A DNA stretch of 64,000 bases from Sphingomonas sp. GTDB taxonomy: Bacteria; Pseudomonadota; Alphaproteobacteria; Sphingomonadales; Sphingomonadaceae. The stretch spans positions 1 through 64,000 of the forward strand of contig NZ_JAPKNM010000064.1 of NCBI RefSeq assembly GCF_026460985.1. Direction: 5' to 3'. The stretch's first letter is position 1. Every line of letters starts with the position of its first letter. Position numbers and translations under genes: made by a program. The notes below the pieces were generated by a model, which had not been told where the DNA came from, did no database searches, and worked only from the letters and a program-made list of their open reading frames with translations. Of the stretch, positions 36,351 through 47,939 are shown piece by piece.

Positions 36351-36730
36351 TCCTAGTCGGAGCTGGGTGAGGAGGGTGCGGCTGCGCAGCAGCCGCGCGG
36401 AGCTGCGCCCCGCGCGATCCGACCCTGCACTCCCCTATCAAGGGGAGAGGCTATTTAGCCGAATGTCGATACGATCTAGCGCTTTACTGCACGCGAATGT
36501 TCTGCTAATGTTCCAATCGCTCCGATCGGGGCCGCTCTTTGCAATCGTGGGGTTGGAAAATGCGCGCCGGCTGTCCGGGCGCGAGGGGCGACGTCCACTC
36601 AATACCCGCCCCGCGTGTCAACATCGGCGACGCACTTGTTCCACTTTCCCGAGGGCGAATCGCCAGAAAGTGAACATCGGACTTCGAAACGCACGGATCG
36701 CGTGGCATTCCGCTCTCCGGAGCGTGGAAC
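36351..36730. other. Gene-free stretch with a decayed family D repeat
   Basis: 36351-36470 contains AGTCGGAGCTGGGTGAGG and CTCCCCTATCAAGGGGAG, matching parts of the family D element, and ends with CCGAATGTCGAT. 36470-36730 is less GC-rich than its surroundings; I see no gene, tRNA or clear hairpin in it. A 67-codon frame on the minus strand (36505-36708) lacks any family feature. Confidence 0.6.
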
Positions 36731-37171
36731 TTATGCCGCTTTTTCCCAGCGTCCGGAATCGTTCTGCTTCCAATAGTTCCGCGTGACTCCCTCGCGCTCG
36801 GCGAGTCCCTTCCACGCTGCCCGCGCCTCGGCGATCCGCTCCTCGTCGAAGAAATGGAAGGCCCGGTCGAAGCCCAGCGCCTCGTCGCGCCAGATGCCGT
36901 CGACCAGCGCGATGTTGCGGGCGCCGTTCGCCGCCTCCGGGGTCTCGGTGATCAGCACCGGCTGGGCGGCATCGTCCTCGCCGCCGGCCTGCCCATGCGG
37001 CAGGAAGCTCTCGGCCGCATAGGTCCAGAGCAACTGGTCGAGCTTGGTCCGCTGCGCCGGGTCTCCGGCCACGATCACCAGGCGCCCGCCGCTCGCGAGC
37101 ACCTTCTCGGCGATCTGCGGCAACGCGCGCTCGAGCGGGAGCCGGGTGAGGTGGTAGAAGTCGACCTGCAT
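36731..37171 (-). CDS. holC: DNA polymerase III chi subunit
   Basis: A 146-residue chi subunit, which links the clamp loader psi subunit to SSB on the lagging strand. VDFYHLTRLPLERALPQIAEKVL, GGRLVIVAGD, LDQLLWTYAAESFLPHG and the conserved GFDRAFHFFDEERI with a tail WKGLAEREGVTRNYWKQ fit the family. The start is the ATG after ACAGGGGCC. It is divergent from lptD, a position also common in relatives. It is followed by a 700-bp gene-free region with repeats. Confidence 0.9.
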   Translation of the reverse strand: MQVDFYHLTRLPLERALPQIAEKVLASGGRLVIVAGDPAQRTKLDQLLWTYAAESFLPHGQAGGEDDAAQPVLITETPEAANGARNIALVDGIWRDEALGFDRAFHFFDEERIAEARAAWKGLAEREGVTRNYWKQNDSGRWEKAA

Positions 37172-37279
37172 GGCCCCTGTTAGCCTGTCCAAGCGTTGGG
37201 GCCAACGCACGTGACGTTGCGATGCCGCAACCGCTGCGATAGGGCGGGCGGTGCCGCGTGCCCGGGAGTGAAGGAAAAG

Positions 37280-39577
37280 GTGGGAATCGTCGTTACGCGC
37301 AAGGCACTGCTGCTGCTGTCGGCCGCGCTCGGGCTGTGCCTCGCGGCGCAGGCACAGGCGCAGGAGACGGCGCCGCCCCTGCCCCGGGTCGAGCCTGTGC
37401 CCAGCCCGGACCTTCAGGACCGCGCCACCCAGGTGCCACCTCCCTCGGTCGAGGCCGCCTCGGCCAATCCCGACGAGGTCCAGTTCACTGCCGACCAACT
37501 CGACTACGACTATGAAAACGACGTCGTCACCGCGAGTGGCGACGTGCGCCTCAACCGGCGCAGCGATCGCCTCCGCGCCGACCGGATCGTCTGGAACCGC
37601 AAGACCGGGCAGGTCGTCGCCGAGGGCAATATCGTCATCGTCAATCCCGAGGGCGACGCGGCCTATGGCGACCGCATCGAACTGACCGACACGCTCAAGG
37701 ACGGCGCGGTCGAGAACATGCTCGTCGTGCTCGAGGCCGGCGGGCGCATCGCGGCACAGCGCGGGCGTCGCGACAACGGCATCATCACGGTCGAGAACGC
37801 TGCCTATACGCCCTGCGCGGTGGTCGACACGGACGACTGCCCCAAGGAGCCTTCGTGGAAGATCACCGCGCGGCGGGTGGTCTACGATCCGAACCGGAAG
37901 CGGATCCGCTACACCGGCGCGCGCATCTCGGTCTTCGGCTTCGCCTCGATCCCGCTCCCGGCCTTCTCGCATCCGGCGGGCGGGACCAGCGACGACGGTT
38001 TCCTGACGCCCGACGTGCGCCTGGATCGCACCAACGGCTTCCAGATCGCGCTGCCTTATTATTTCAGCTTCGCGCCCAATCGCGATCTTACCGTCACGCC
38101 GCGCGTGTTCACCAACACGCTGCCGATGCTCCAGGCCGACTATCGCGCGCTCGAGAGCTTCGGCGCCTATCGCGTGTCGGCCTATGGCACCTATAGCCGC
38201 CGCGCCGACGACCTGACGGTACCGGTCACGCCGGCCACGTCGAGCAACAACTTCCGCGGCTATCTCGATGCCGTCGGCCGCTTCCAGCTCTCGCCCGAAT
38301 GGAGCGCGAGCACCTCGCTCCGGATCACCACCGACCGTACCTTCCTGCGGCGCTACGACATCTCGCGCGACGATCGGCTGCGCAACAATGTCCGGGTCGA
38401 GCGGATCGATCAGGACAGCTATTTCTCGATCAACGCCTGGGCGGTGCAGACCCTGCGCGTGGGCGAGCGCCAGGGCCTCCAGCCCTTCGTCCTGCCCGAA
38501 TTGGACTATCGCCGGCGAATGGACGACGGGTTGCTCGGCGGCCGCTTCGAGTTCCAGGTCAACACGCTCGCGATCGGCCGCGCGGACGGGCAGGATTCGC
38601 AGCGCGCCTTCGCCAGCGCGCGCTGGGACCTGCGCAAGCTGACCGCCTGGGGCCAGGAAGTCACCTTCACCGCTTATGGCCGCGCCGACGCCTACAATAC
38701 CCACGATACGCTGCTCACCACCGTCCCCAGCTATCGCGGCGACGAGGGTTTCCAGTTCCGCGGCATCGCGGCGGCGGCGATCGACGTGAAATGGCCGCTG
38801 GTCGGCGAGTTCCTCGGCGGCACCCAGCGCATCACTCCGCGCGTGCAGATCGTCGCGGCGCCCAAGCTCGAGAACCTCGCCGTCCCGAACGAGGACGCCC
38901 GCGCGGTCGATTTGGAGGATTCCAACCTCTTCGCGCTCAATCGCTTCCCCGGCTACGATCGCTTCGAGGATTCGACCCGTTTCACCTGGGGCGTCGATTA
39001 TTCACTGTATTTACCGGGGTTTACCGTCGACGCGAATGTCGGGCAGAGCTATCGCCTGTCGTCGCGGCCGACGATCTTCCCGGACGGCACCGGCCTCACC
39101 GACCGCGTGTCCGACATCGTCGGGCGCACCGTGGTGCGGTTCCGCGACTTCATCAGCTTCACGCATCGCTACCGCATCGACAAGGACGACTTCTCCATTC
39201 GCCGCAACGAGATCGACGCGACCGTCGGCTCGCGCAGCACCTATTTCCAGATCGGCTATCTCCGCCTCAACCGCAATATCGGCGCGACGCTCGAGGATCT
39301 TCAGGATCGCGAGGAGGCCCGTATCGGCGGCCGCGTGCAGATCGCGCGTTTCTGGTCGGTTTCGGGATCGATCCTGGTCGATCTCACCAATCGCGACGAG
39401 GACGCGCTGTCGCAGGCCGACGGCTTCGATCCCGTCCGCCACCGCCTGGGCGTCACTTATGAGGACGACTGCCTTCGCCTCGGCCTAACCTGGAAGCGCG
39501 ATTACGAGACAACCGGCGACGCGCGGCGCGGCAACAGCTATCTTTTGTCGCTGGCATTCAAGAATCTGGGGCGCTAG
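37280..39577 (+). CDS. lptD: LPS-assembly protein LptD
   Basis: Outer-membrane translocon that inserts lipopolysaccharide with LptE. A signal peptide (cleavage near AAQAQAQE) is followed by an OstA/LptA-like jellyroll at about 50-180 (FTADQLDYDYENDVVTASGD, GDVRLNRRSDRLRADRI). The LptD barrel then runs from about 210 to the end, with NRDLTVTPRVFTN. Two Cys occur after the jellyroll (TPCAV, DDCPKE) and one near the C-terminus (DDCLRLG), compatible with the disulfides of the family. Start uncertain: GTG at 37280 has AAGGA 5 nt upstream; GTG 37268 or TTG 37196 are alternatives. First gene of lptD-surA-pdxA-rsmA. Confidence 0.93.
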   Translation: MGIVVTRKALLLLSAALGLCLAAQAQAQETAPPLPRVEPVPSPDLQDRATQVPPPSVEAASANPDEVQFTADQLDYDYENDVVTASGDVRLNRRSDRLRADRIVWNRKTGQVVAEGNIVIVNPEGDAAYGDRIELTDTLKDGAVENMLVVLEAGGRIAAQRGRRDNGIITVENAAYTPCAVVDTDDCPKEPSWKITARRVVYDPNRKRIRYTGARISVFGFASIPLPAFSHPAGGTSDDGFLTPDVRLDRTNGFQIALPYYFSFAPNRDLTVTPRVFTNTLPMLQADYRALESFGAYRVSAYGTYSRRADDLTVPVTPATSSNNFRGYLDAVGRFQLSPEWSASTSLRITTDRTFLRRYDISRDDRLRNNVRVERIDQDSYFSINAWAVQTLRVGERQGLQPFVLPELDYRRRMDDGLLGGRFEFQVNTLAIGRADGQDSQRAFASARWDLRKLTAWGQEVTFTAYGRADAYNTHDTLLTTVPSYRGDEGFQFRGIAAAAIDVKWPLVGEFLGGTQRITPRVQIVAAPKLENLAVPNEDARAVDLEDSNLFALNRFPGYDRFEDSTRFTWGVDYSLYLPGFTVDANVGQSYRLSSRPTIFPDGTGLTDRVSDIVGRTVVRFRDFISFTHRYRIDKDDFSIRRNEIDATVGSRSTYFQIGYLRLNRNIGATLEDLQDREEARIGGRVQIARFWSVSGSILVDLTNRDEDALSQADGFDPVRHRLGVTYEDDCLRLGLTWKRDYETTGDARRGNSYLLSLAFKNLGR

Positions 39578-39666
39578 CGTGGCGTCCGGCGGGGCGTAGT
39601 CCGAATCCCGTCAAGCCTTGGTTCAGGCACAATTGGCGAGTATGCGCCACGATCTCCCCGGGATGG

Positions 39667-41037
39667 ATGAGGGTATTGCTCCACGTGAACATGGGTGTTG
39701 CAAAGGCGGCTCGCTTCGGCCGCAAGACTATTCTGGCGTTCGGCCTGGCCGGCGTCGCTTCGATCGCGCTGGCGCAGACCGTTCCCGATCAGCAGGTGCC
39801 GAACACCGGCCTCGATCTCCCTGCGAATTTCCAGTTCTTCGGCAAGACCGATCCCAACATCCGTAAGCCGACCGCGATCGTCAACGACACCGTGATCACC
39901 GGCACCGACGTCGACCAGCGCGTCGCGATGGTCGTCGGCATCAGCAAGCTCAACTTGAAGCCCGAAGAGCGCGACCAGCTCAAGCTCCAGATGCTCCGTC
40001 AGCTGATCGACGAGGCGCTGCAGATCCAGGAGGCCAAGGCCAACGAGATCACCGTCGATCCCAAGGAGATCGAATCGAGCTTCGGCCGGGTTTCGCGCAA
40101 TTTCCAGCGGACGCCCGAGCAGATGCGCGCCTGGCTCAAGGAAGTCGGCGCTTCCGAGCGTACGCTGCGCCGGCAGATCGAGGCGGATATCGCCTGGAAC
40201 CGCCTGCTGCGTCGCCGCGTGAACATCAATGTCGGCGAGGCCGAAGTGAACGCGATGCTCGAGCGCATGCGCCAGGCCAAGGGCAGCGACGAATATCACG
40301 TCTACGAAATCTACATGAACGCGACGCCCGATCGCGCGCAGGAAGTCCATGCCGGCATGCAGCGCATGATCCAGCAGATGCGCGAGGGCGCGCCGTTCGA
40401 CTATCTCGCCAAGACCTATTCGGAGGCCTCGACCAAGTCGGTCGGCGGCGATCTCGGCTGGGTCCGGCCGTCGATGCTGCCGGACCAGCTCGCCAGCGCC
40501 GCACAGGAGATGCAGCCCGGTCAGGTCGCCGGCCCGATCCAGCTGCCCACCGGCTTCTCGATCCTGTACCTGGCGGAGAAACGCAAGGTCCTGACCGCCG
40601 ACCCGAAGGACGCCAAGCTGAGCCTGCGCCAGGTCGCCGTGACGTTCCCCAAGGGCACCACCGAGGCACAGGCCACCGCGCGCGCAGGCGAGTTCGCTGC
40701 GGCCACGCAGACGATCAAGGGCTGCGGCGACGTCGCCAAGGTCGCGCAGGCGCAGGGCGCCGAGGTGGTCGATCGCGACGGGATCGCGATCAAGGAACTT
40801 CCGCCCGCGCTCCAGAACATGATCCTGCCGCTCCAGGTCGGCCAGGTCACCCCGCCCTTCGGATCGATCGAAGACGGCGTCCGGGTGCTGGTGCTGTGCG
40901 GCCGCGACGATCCCAAGGAAGCGAACGAGCCTTCGGTTCAGCAGGTCCAGGAGCAGCTCGAAGAGCAGCGCACCAACCTGCGCGCCCAGCGCATGCTGCG
41001 CGACCTGCGCCGCGACGCGCTGGTCGAATATCGCTGA
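39667..41037 (+). CDS. surA: Periplasmic peptidyl-prolyl isomerase/chaperone SurA
   Basis: A 456-residue outer-membrane-protein chaperone. A signal peptide is followed by the SurA N-domain (about 75-190: IVNDTVITGTDVDQR, RQLIDEALQIQEAK, EIESSFGRVSRNF). One well-conserved parvulin domain has YSEASTKSVGGDLGWV and PGQVAGPIQLPTGFSILYL, and a second, weaker one ends VTPPFGSIEDGVRVLVLC. ATG 39667 is used; Met9 (39691) would give a more typical signal peptide. It lies between lptD and pdxA as in the enterobacterial imp-surA-pdxA-ksgA order, here conserved in an alphaproteobacterium. Confidence 0.93.
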   Translation: MRVLLHVNMGVAKAARFGRKTILAFGLAGVASIALAQTVPDQQVPNTGLDLPANFQFFGKTDPNIRKPTAIVNDTVITGTDVDQRVAMVVGISKLNLKPEERDQLKLQMLRQLIDEALQIQEAKANEITVDPKEIESSFGRVSRNFQRTPEQMRAWLKEVGASERTLRRQIEADIAWNRLLRRRVNINVGEAEVNAMLERMRQAKGSDEYHVYEIYMNATPDRAQEVHAGMQRMIQQMREGAPFDYLAKTYSEASTKSVGGDLGWVRPSMLPDQLASAAQEMQPGQVAGPIQLPTGFSILYLAEKRKVLTADPKDAKLSLRQVAVTFPKGTTEAQATARAGEFAAATQTIKGCGDVAKVAQAQGAEVVDRDGIAIKELPPALQNMILPLQVGQVTPPFGSIEDGVRVLVLCGRDDPKEANEPSVQQVQEQLEEQRTNLRAQRMLRDLRRDALVEYR

Positions 41038-41053
41038 GGCGCGTGGCGGGCGG

Positions 41054-42058
41054 ATGACCATACCGCTCGCCATCGCGATGGGCGATTCCGCCGGGATAGG
41101 TCCGGAAATCACCGCCAAGGCGTGGAGCGCGCGCGAACTCCACGCGCTCGCGCCCTTCTTCGCGGTCGGCGATCCGCGCGCGGTCGAGAAGGTATGGGAC
41201 GGACCGCTGGTTCGGATCAGCGACCCCGCCGAAGCCGCGGACGTGTTCGCCGATGCGCTCCCGGTCATCGCGCTGGGCGATGCGGGAGAGGTCCTCCCCG
41301 GTTCGCCCGATGTCGACAGCGCCCGCTGCGCGCTGCAATCGCTCGAATTGGCCTCGGGGCTGACTCGCTCGGGCGCGGCCAGCGCGCTGGTCACCGGGCC
41401 GGTGTCGAAGGCGCAGCTCTATCGGATCGGCTTCACTTATCCGGGGCAGACCGAGTTCGTGGCGGAACGCTGCGGCGTGGCCAGCGAGAACACTGTCATG
41501 ATGCTGGCCGGCCCCACGCTGCGCGTCGTGCCGATCACGGTGCACGTGCCGCTCGCCGAGGTGCCGCACCTCATCTCGCTCGAGCTGATCGTCGCCAAAG
41601 CGCGGGTGACCGCGCGGGGCCTGCATCGCAACTTCGGCATCGAGAAGCCGCGTCTGGCGTTTGCCGGGCTCAACCCGCATGCCGGCGAGAGCGGCGCGAT
41701 CGGCCGCGAGGAGATCGACATCCTCGCCCCCGCCATCGAGCAGTTGCGGGCGGAGGGCATCGATGCGGTCGGCCCGTTCGCGGCCGACACCATGTTCCAT
41801 GCCCGGGCGCGCGCCGGCTATGACGCGGCCCTGTGCCTCTACCATGATCAGGCGCTCATCCCGATCAAGACGCTCCATTTCGACGACGGCGTGAACACGA
41901 CCTTGGGCCTGCCCATCGTCCGCACCTCGCCCGATCATGGCACCGCCTTCGGCATCGCGGGCCGCGATGAGGCCAATCCGGGCGCGATGATCGCCGCGAT
42001 CCGGATGGCCGCGGCGCAGGCCGAACGCCGGCTCGAAGCCACCGTCGGAACCCCGTGA
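41054..42058 (+). CDS. pdxA: 4-hydroxythreonine-4-phosphate dehydrogenase
   Basis: A 334-residue NAD-dependent enzyme of pyridoxal-phosphate synthesis (DXP-dependent route). [13 protein letters not shown] at the N-terminus, [22 protein letters not shown], the metal-ligand histidines in [15 protein letters not shown] and [10 protein letters not shown], and [26 protein letters not shown] are conserved. It starts 16 bp after surA and overlaps rsmA by 4 bp (GTGA). Confidence 0.96.
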   Translation: MTIPLAIAMGDSAGIGPEITAKAWSARELHALAPFFAVGDPRAVEKVWDGPLVRISDPAEAADVFADALPVIALGDAGEVLPGSPDVDSARCALQSLELASGLTRSGAASALVTGPVSKAQLYRIGFTYPGQTEFVAERCGVASENTVMMLAGPTLRVVPITVHVPLAEVPHLISLELIVAKARVTARGLHRNFGIEKPRLAFAGLNPHAGESGAIGREEIDILAPAIEQLRAEGIDAVGPFAADTMFHARARAGYDAALCLYHDQALIPIKTLHFDDGVNTTLGLPIVRTSPDHGTAFGIAGRDEANPGAMIAAIRMAAAQAERRLEATVGTP

Positions 42059-42870
42059 GCGAACTCCCGCCGCTTCGTGACGTCATCCGCAGACATAATC
42101 TCAGCGCCAGCAAGGCGCTGGGACAGAACTTCCTGTTCGACCACCAGCTGCTCGCCCGCATCGCCAAGGTGCCCGGCGACTTGGTGGGCGCCGAGGTCTT
42201 CGAGGTCGGGCCAGGCCCAGGCGGACTGACCCGCGCATTGCTGGAGGCAGGCGCTTCGGTCACCGCGGTGGAACGTGACCGCCGCTGCATTCCGGCGCTG
42301 GCGGAACTGGGGGAGTACTTCCCCGGCAAGCTCCGTGTGATCGAGGGCGACGCGCTCGAAGTCGATGCGCCGGGACTGTTCCAGGGCAAGCCCCATGTCG
42401 TCGCTAACCTCCCCTACAATGTCGGCACGGCCCTGCTGGTCGGCTGGCTGTCCTCGGACTGGCAGCCTTGGTGGACGAGCCTCACCCTTATGTTCCAGAA
42501 GGAAGTCGCCGAACGGATCGTCGCCTCCGCCGGCTCCGAAGCCTATGGCCGGCTGGCGGTGCTGGCGCAGTGGCGCTCGACGCCGCGCATCGCGATGACG
42601 GTGCATCGCTCCGCCTTCACGCCGCCGCCCAAGGTGATGTCGGCGGTGGTGCATCTCGTTCCCGGCGAGCAGCCCGAAGGGGTGCGGCTGCCGGTGCTCG
42701 AGGCGCTGACCGGCGCGGCATTCGGACAGCGCCGGAAGATGCTGCGCCAGAGCCTCAAGGGTGTGGCCGGCGCGATCGAGGCGATGGAACAGCTGGGGAT
42801 CGATTCGAGCCGCCGCGCCGAAACGGTCTCGGTCGACGAGTTCGTCGCGCTCGCGCGCGCTCTCAGTTAA
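42055..42870 (+). CDS. rsmA: 16S rRNA dimethyladenosine transferase RsmA (KsgA)
   Basis: A 271-residue enzyme that dimethylates two adjacent adenosines in the 3' helix of 16S r[19 protein letters not shown], the SAM-binding [17 protein letters not shown] (about 45-61) and the catalytic NLPYNVGT motif are present. It starts at GTG overlapping the pdxA stop, so translation is coupled. Its TAA stop overlaps the stop of the convergent TPR gene in the shared sequence TTAA. Confidence 0.96.
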   Translation: MSELPPLRDVIRRHNLSASKALGQNFLFDHQLLARIAKVPGDLVGAEVFEVGPGPGGLTRALLEAGASVTAVERDRRCIPALAELGEYFPGKLRVIEGDALEVDAPGLFQGKPHVVANLPYNVGTALLVGWLSSDWQPWWTSLTLMFQKEVAERIVASAGSEAYGRLAVLAQWRSTPRIAMTVHRSAFTPPPKVMSAVVHLVPGEQPEGVRLPVLEALTGAAFGQRRKMLRQSLKGVAGAIEAMEQLGIDSSRRAETVSVDEFVALARALS

Positions 42871-43373
42871 GGCTTGGCGGGAGCGGCCTTGGCCGGTTCG
42901 GCCTGCGCGGTCGCGGTGGGCGGGGGGCCCTTGGCGATCGACGCGGCAAGAGCGGTCGAGTCGCTGCACTCGCCGTTGCAGATCGTCTTGATCTTGGCGA
43001 GATTCTCCTTGGCCTTGGTGGTCGCGCCCTTGGCGACCAGCGCCTCGCCCTGCCCGCGCAGCGCCACGAGGTCATTGGGCTCCAGCGCCAGCGCCTCACG
43101 ATACAAGCGGATCGACTTGCCGGGCAGGCCGCGCACACGCGCGATCTCCGCGAGGACGACGAAGGCTTCGCGGTTGCGCGGATCGACCGCCAGCGCGGTC
43201 TCGAGCGCGTCCTGCGCGCCATCCAGGTTGCCGGCGGCCTTGGCGGCACGCCCTTCCTGGAGCAACGCGAGCGACTTGGGATCGATCTGATCGTCGGGCC
43301 GCTGCGCCATCAACGACGTCGAAACCGAGAGCAGCATCAGCGCGGCGGCGGCCGAAATCGCAGTGATCCGCAT
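42867..43373 (-). CDS. Periplasmic tetratricopeptide-repeat protein
   Basis: A 168-residue secreted protein: signal peptide [19 protein letters not shown] with cleavage near LMAQ. About two and a half TPR units follow ([66 protein letters not shown]). A Cys pair (ICNGEC) and an Ala/Pro-rich tail end it. Start chosen from GGAG 7 nt before the ATG; a GTG at 43409 overlaps the stop of the upstream methyltransferase (GTGA) and is an alternative. Probably co-transcribed with that gene. A protein-protein interaction role is inferred. Confidence 0.8.
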   Translation of the reverse strand: MRITAISAAAALMLLSVSTSLMAQRPDDQIDPKSLALLQEGRAAKAAGNLDGAQDALETALAVDPRNREAFVVLAEIARVRGLPGKSIRLYREALALEPNDLVALRGQGEALVAKGATTKAKENLAKIKTICNGECSDSTALAASIAKGPPPTATAQAEPAKAAPAKP

Positions 43374-43405
43374 GAAAATCTCCGAAACTGAGGGGCGTAC
43401 GGCTA

Positions 43406-44590
43406 TCACGGCCGGACCATCTTCGCGACAAAAAAGCCATCCGTCGAGTCCGCCAGCGGCGTGAGCCGTATCCCCGCACCGCGCGGCGTGCCCGCGCCGA
43501 GCGCCAGCGGCTCGGCCTTCCAGCCCGGATGGGCATCGAGAAATGCCTGGACCTGGCCAGCGCCTTCATCGTCCAGGACCGAGCAGACGACATGGACCAA
43601 TGCGCCGCCCGGCCGCACCAGCTCGGCGGCCAGCCCCAATAGATAACGCTGCGTCGCGATCAGCTTGGCGAGCCGATCGTGGGTGAGCCGCCAGCGCGCC
43701 TCGGGGTTGCGGCGCCAGGTTCCCGTGCCCGAGCAGGGTGCATCCACGAAGACCAGATCGGCGCGTCCGAGCTGGTCGCCGAGTTGCTCGGCCTCGCGCT
43801 GCGGATTGAGCAGCCGGATCTCGGCGATGGTGACCCCTGCCCGCTCGGCGCGCTGGGGAAGGCGCTGAAGACGCCCACGATCAATGTCGCAGGCAAGGAT
43901 GCTGCCATGGTTCGCCATCAATGCGGCAAGCGCCAGGGTCTTGCCGCCGCCGCCTGCGCACAAATCAATAACGTGATGGCCGCGCGCAACGCTAGCCGCG
44001 TGCGTTACCAGCTGACTGCCGGCGTCCTGCACTTCGATCTCGCCCGCGCCATAAGCAGGAAGTTGATCGACCTTGGTGTCATGCGGCAGCCGCAGCGCGT
44101 CGGGCGCGAAAGCGAGCGCCTCCGCACCCGCTATCCCGGCGGCGACTTGGTCCCTGGAGGCCTTGAGCCGGTTGACCCGGACATCCAGCGGGGCGCGGCC
44201 GAGCAACGCGGCCTGCTCCTCGATGCCCATATCCGACGCGCGCAGCTTCTTGATGAGCCAGCCCGGCGCATGGCCCGGCACGGCGACCGGCTCGCCGGTC
44301 TGGATCGCCGGCGGGCCGTAAGGCGAACCGTCGAAGGTCTCCGCCAGCTCCGGCCGCGCCGCGACCAGCGCCAGCATCGCCGCGCGACCGCTCTCGGGGC
44401 GCTCGCCGCACAAGCGGATCGCGTCGTACACCAGCTCACGGATGGCACGCCGGTCCTTCGATCCCGCATAACGGCGTTCGGCGAACCAGCGCGCGATCAG
44501 CGTGTCGGCCGCCGCTCCCTGATCGCGCGCCGCCGTCACGATGCGGTCGAGCAGCTCGATCGCCGCCTGGGTCCGGGCAGCCGGCGTCAC
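43406..44590 (-). CDS. RsmB/NOL1-NOP2-family RNA m5C methyltransferase
   Basis: A 394-residue class I SAM-dependent methyltransferase with a short NusB-like helical N-domain (residues 1-70). The SAM motif is VIDLCAGGGGKTLALAALM. The two family cysteines are in VDAPCSGTGTWRRNP (motif IV) and VHVVCSV (motif VI). RsmB methylates 16S rRNA C967; the target here is inferred. The start is GTG 44590, where GGGGGG stands upstream; a TTG at 44605 is possible. Downstream of guaB on the same strand with a 161-bp gap. Confidence 0.9.
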   Translation of the reverse strand: MTPAARTQAAIELLDRIVTAARDQGAAADTLIARWFAERRYAGSKDRRAIRELVYDAIRLCGERPESGRAAMLALVAARPELAETFDGSPYGPPAIQTGEPVAVPGHAPGWLIKKLRASDMGIEEQAALLGRAPLDVRVNRLKASRDQVAAGIAGAEALAFAPDALRLPHDTKVDQLPAYGAGEIEVQDAGSQLVTHAASVARGHHVIDLCAGGGGKTLALAALMANHGSILACDIDRGRLQRLPQRAERAGVTIAEIRLLNPQREAEQLGDQLGRADLVFVDAPCSGTGTWRRNPEARWRLTHDRLAKLIATQRYLLGLAAELVRPGGALVHVVCSVLDDEGAGQVQAFLDAHPGWKAEPLALGAGTPRGAGIRLTPLADSTDGFFVAKMVRP

Positions 44591-44751
44591 CGGCAAGCCC
44601 CCCAAAGTTGCGGGAGATGCGCCTCATTCGTAAACTTTGGATCGAGGATCATCGTGCGCTCGAAAAGCAGGCCAGGATTTGCCGCGCGACGCATCGCCAA
44701 TCCGAAGCAGAAGAAATCCTACATTGGAAGCCGAGATTGCGTCGGGGTTGC

Positions 44752-46272
<1,521 letters not shown>

Positions 46273-46312
46273 CTAGTGGCGCGCGGGACGATCGTGCCCG
46301 CCGCGACGGATC

Positions 46313-47272
46313 TCAGGCGCGATGTTCCTTCAGGCGCGCGGAGACATGGTTACCGGCATCGTCGTCGAGCCGAACCGCGCCAGGCTGCACGACGACGCTT
46401 CCGGCGGGCACGTTGTCGAGCAGCCAGACATTGCCGCCGATGATGCTGCCGCGCCCGATCGTGACGCGGCCGAGGATCGTCGCCCCGGCATAGATGATGA
46501 CATCGTCCTCGACGATCGGGTGGCGCTGGAACCTTTCGCGCGGACCGGCCGGCGCGAGGCCGAGCGGGCTGCGCGCGCCCAGCGTGACATGCTGATAGAG
46601 CCGCACGTTGCGCCCGATGATCGCGGTCTCGCCGATCACCACCCCGGTGCCGTGATCGACGAAGAAGCTGGGGCCGATCGTCGCGCCGGGATGGATGTCG
46701 ATACCGGTGCGCGCGTTGGCGAGCTCGGAGACCAGTCGCGCCACGATCACCGCGCCGAGCGCGAACAGCTGGTGCGCGATGCGGTGATGGAGGATGGCGA
46801 GCGCGCCGGGATAGCTGATCAGGATCTCGTCGACGCTGCGCGCCGCGGGATCGCCGACAAAGGCGGCCTCGACATCGGCGTCGATCAGCGCGCGGATCTC
46901 GGGCAGCGCCGCGGCGAACAGGCGGACGATCGTGTCCGGCTGATCCTCGTCGAAAGCCTGGCTGCATTCGGCCTGCCAGTAATCGAGCTCGCTCGCGATC
47001 TGCTCGCGCAGGATCGCCAGCGCCCGTCCGAGCTGGTCCGCGACGAAATCGTCCTCGCGCGCCGCGCCGCCGCGAAAGCCGCCGAGCCTTGCGGGGAACA
47101 AAGCCGCCGACAGATGCTGCACGGCAAGCGCCAGAGCGTCCGGCGCGGGAAAGCGTGTGACCGCTTGGCGCCCGGCCTGGCGCTCCCGCCAGGCCGAGCG
47201 CGCCGCGTTGAGCGCGGAGACCGCGTCCGCGATCTCCGCCGTGAACGGTGACGAGAGGAGAGGAACCGTCAC
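46313..47272 (-). CDS. Serine O-acetyltransferase (EpsC/CysE type)
   Basis: A 319-residue enzyme that acetylates L-serine for cysteine synthesis. An alpha-helical N-domain (1-175) precedes a left-handed beta-helix with hexapeptide repeats: TGIDIHPGATIGPSFFVDHGTGVVIGETA, IIGRNVRLYQHVTLG, and after a longer loop IVEDDVIIYAGATILGRVTIGRGSIIGGNVWL. The DHGTG active-site His-Asp motif and GETA are intact. Length is that of the EpsC subfamily, longer than E. coli CysE. It starts at GTG 4 bp after the peroxiredoxin gene, last in the TonB-receptor operon. Confidence 0.93.
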   Translation of the reverse strand: MTVPLLSSPFTAEIADAVSALNAARSAWRERQAGRQAVTRFPAPDALALAVQHLSAALFPARLGGFRGGAAREDDFVADQLGRALAILREQIASELDYWQAECSQAFDEDQPDTIVRLFAAALPEIRALIDADVEAAFVGDPAARSVDEILISYPGALAILHHRIAHQLFALGAVIVARLVSELANARTGIDIHPGATIGPSFFVDHGTGVVIGETAIIGRNVRLYQHVTLGARSPLGLAPAGPRERFQRHPIVEDDVIIYAGATILGRVTIGRGSIIGGNVWLLDNVPAGSVVVQPGAVRLDDDAGNHVSARLKEHRA

Positions 47273-47276
47273 GTGC

Positions 47277-47918
47277 TCAGCCCGCGGATCGTGGCTGCGG
47301 CACAGTGCGCAGATAGGGCGTGTGCTCGGTCCAGCCCTGGGGGAAGAGCGCGCGAGCCTCCTCGGTGCCGAGCGAGGGCAGGATGATCACGTCGTCGCCC
47401 TGGCTCCAGTCGGCCGGCGTGGCGACCTTGTGATTGTCGGTGAGCTGCAGGCTGTCGATCGCGCGCAATATCTCCGCGAAGTTGCGGCCGGTCGACGCCG
47501 GATAGGTGATCGTCAGCCGCACGCGCTTGGCCGGATCTATCACGAACACGCTGCGCACCGTCGCCGTGTCCGAGGCATTGGGATGGATCAGCCCGAGCAG
47601 GTCGGCGATGCGGCGGTCGACATCGGCGATCAGCGGGAAGTTGAGCGACGCGCCTTGGGTGCGGGCGATGTCGTTCGCCCAGTCGAGATGCCGGTCGACC
47701 GGATCGACCGACAGGCCGATCACCTTGACCCCGCGCTTGTCGAACTCGGGCTTGAGCTTGGCGACCGCGCCCAGTTCGGTGGTGCAGACCGGGGTGAAGT
47801 CCTTGGGGTGCGAGAAGAGCACCACCCAGTTCGCGCCCGCCCAGTCATAGAAGTTGAGCGTGCCGAAGGTCGATTCCTGGGTGAAGTCCGGGACGGTGTC
47901 GAAGAGCTTGAGCGACAT
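47277..47918 (-). CDS. 1-Cys peroxiredoxin (Prx6/AhpC1-like)
   Basis: A 213-residue thiol peroxidase. The peroxidatic Cys45 is in HPKDFTPVCTTELG, and there is no other cysteine in the protein, so it is a one-Cys enzyme. The longer C-terminal domain (TPADWSQGDDVIILPSL, YLRTVPQP) is typical of the Prx6 group. It reduces hydrogen or organic peroxides and needs an external thiol reductant. The ATG follows GGAGG at 6 nt. It sits 21 bp after the symporter gene and 4 bp before serine acetyltransferase, tying it to sulfur metabolism by context. Confidence 0.95.
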   Translation of the reverse strand: MSLKLFDTVPDFTQESTFGTLNFYDWAGANWVVLFSHPKDFTPVCTTELGAVAKLKPEFDKRGVKVIGLSVDPVDRHLDWANDIARTQGASLNFPLIADVDRRIADLLGLIHPNASDTATVRSVFVIDPAKRVRLTITYPASTGRNFAEILRAIDSLQLTDNHKVATPADWSQGDDVIILPSLGTEEARALFPQGWTEHTPYLRTVPQPRSAG

Positions 47919-47939
47919 GGGTGCCTCCACTGGTTGAAG

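Noticed and set aside
36505-36708. 67-codon frame between ndk and holC
   Set aside because: No ribosome-binding site, no recognisable motif, and it lies in a region of decayed repeat sequence.
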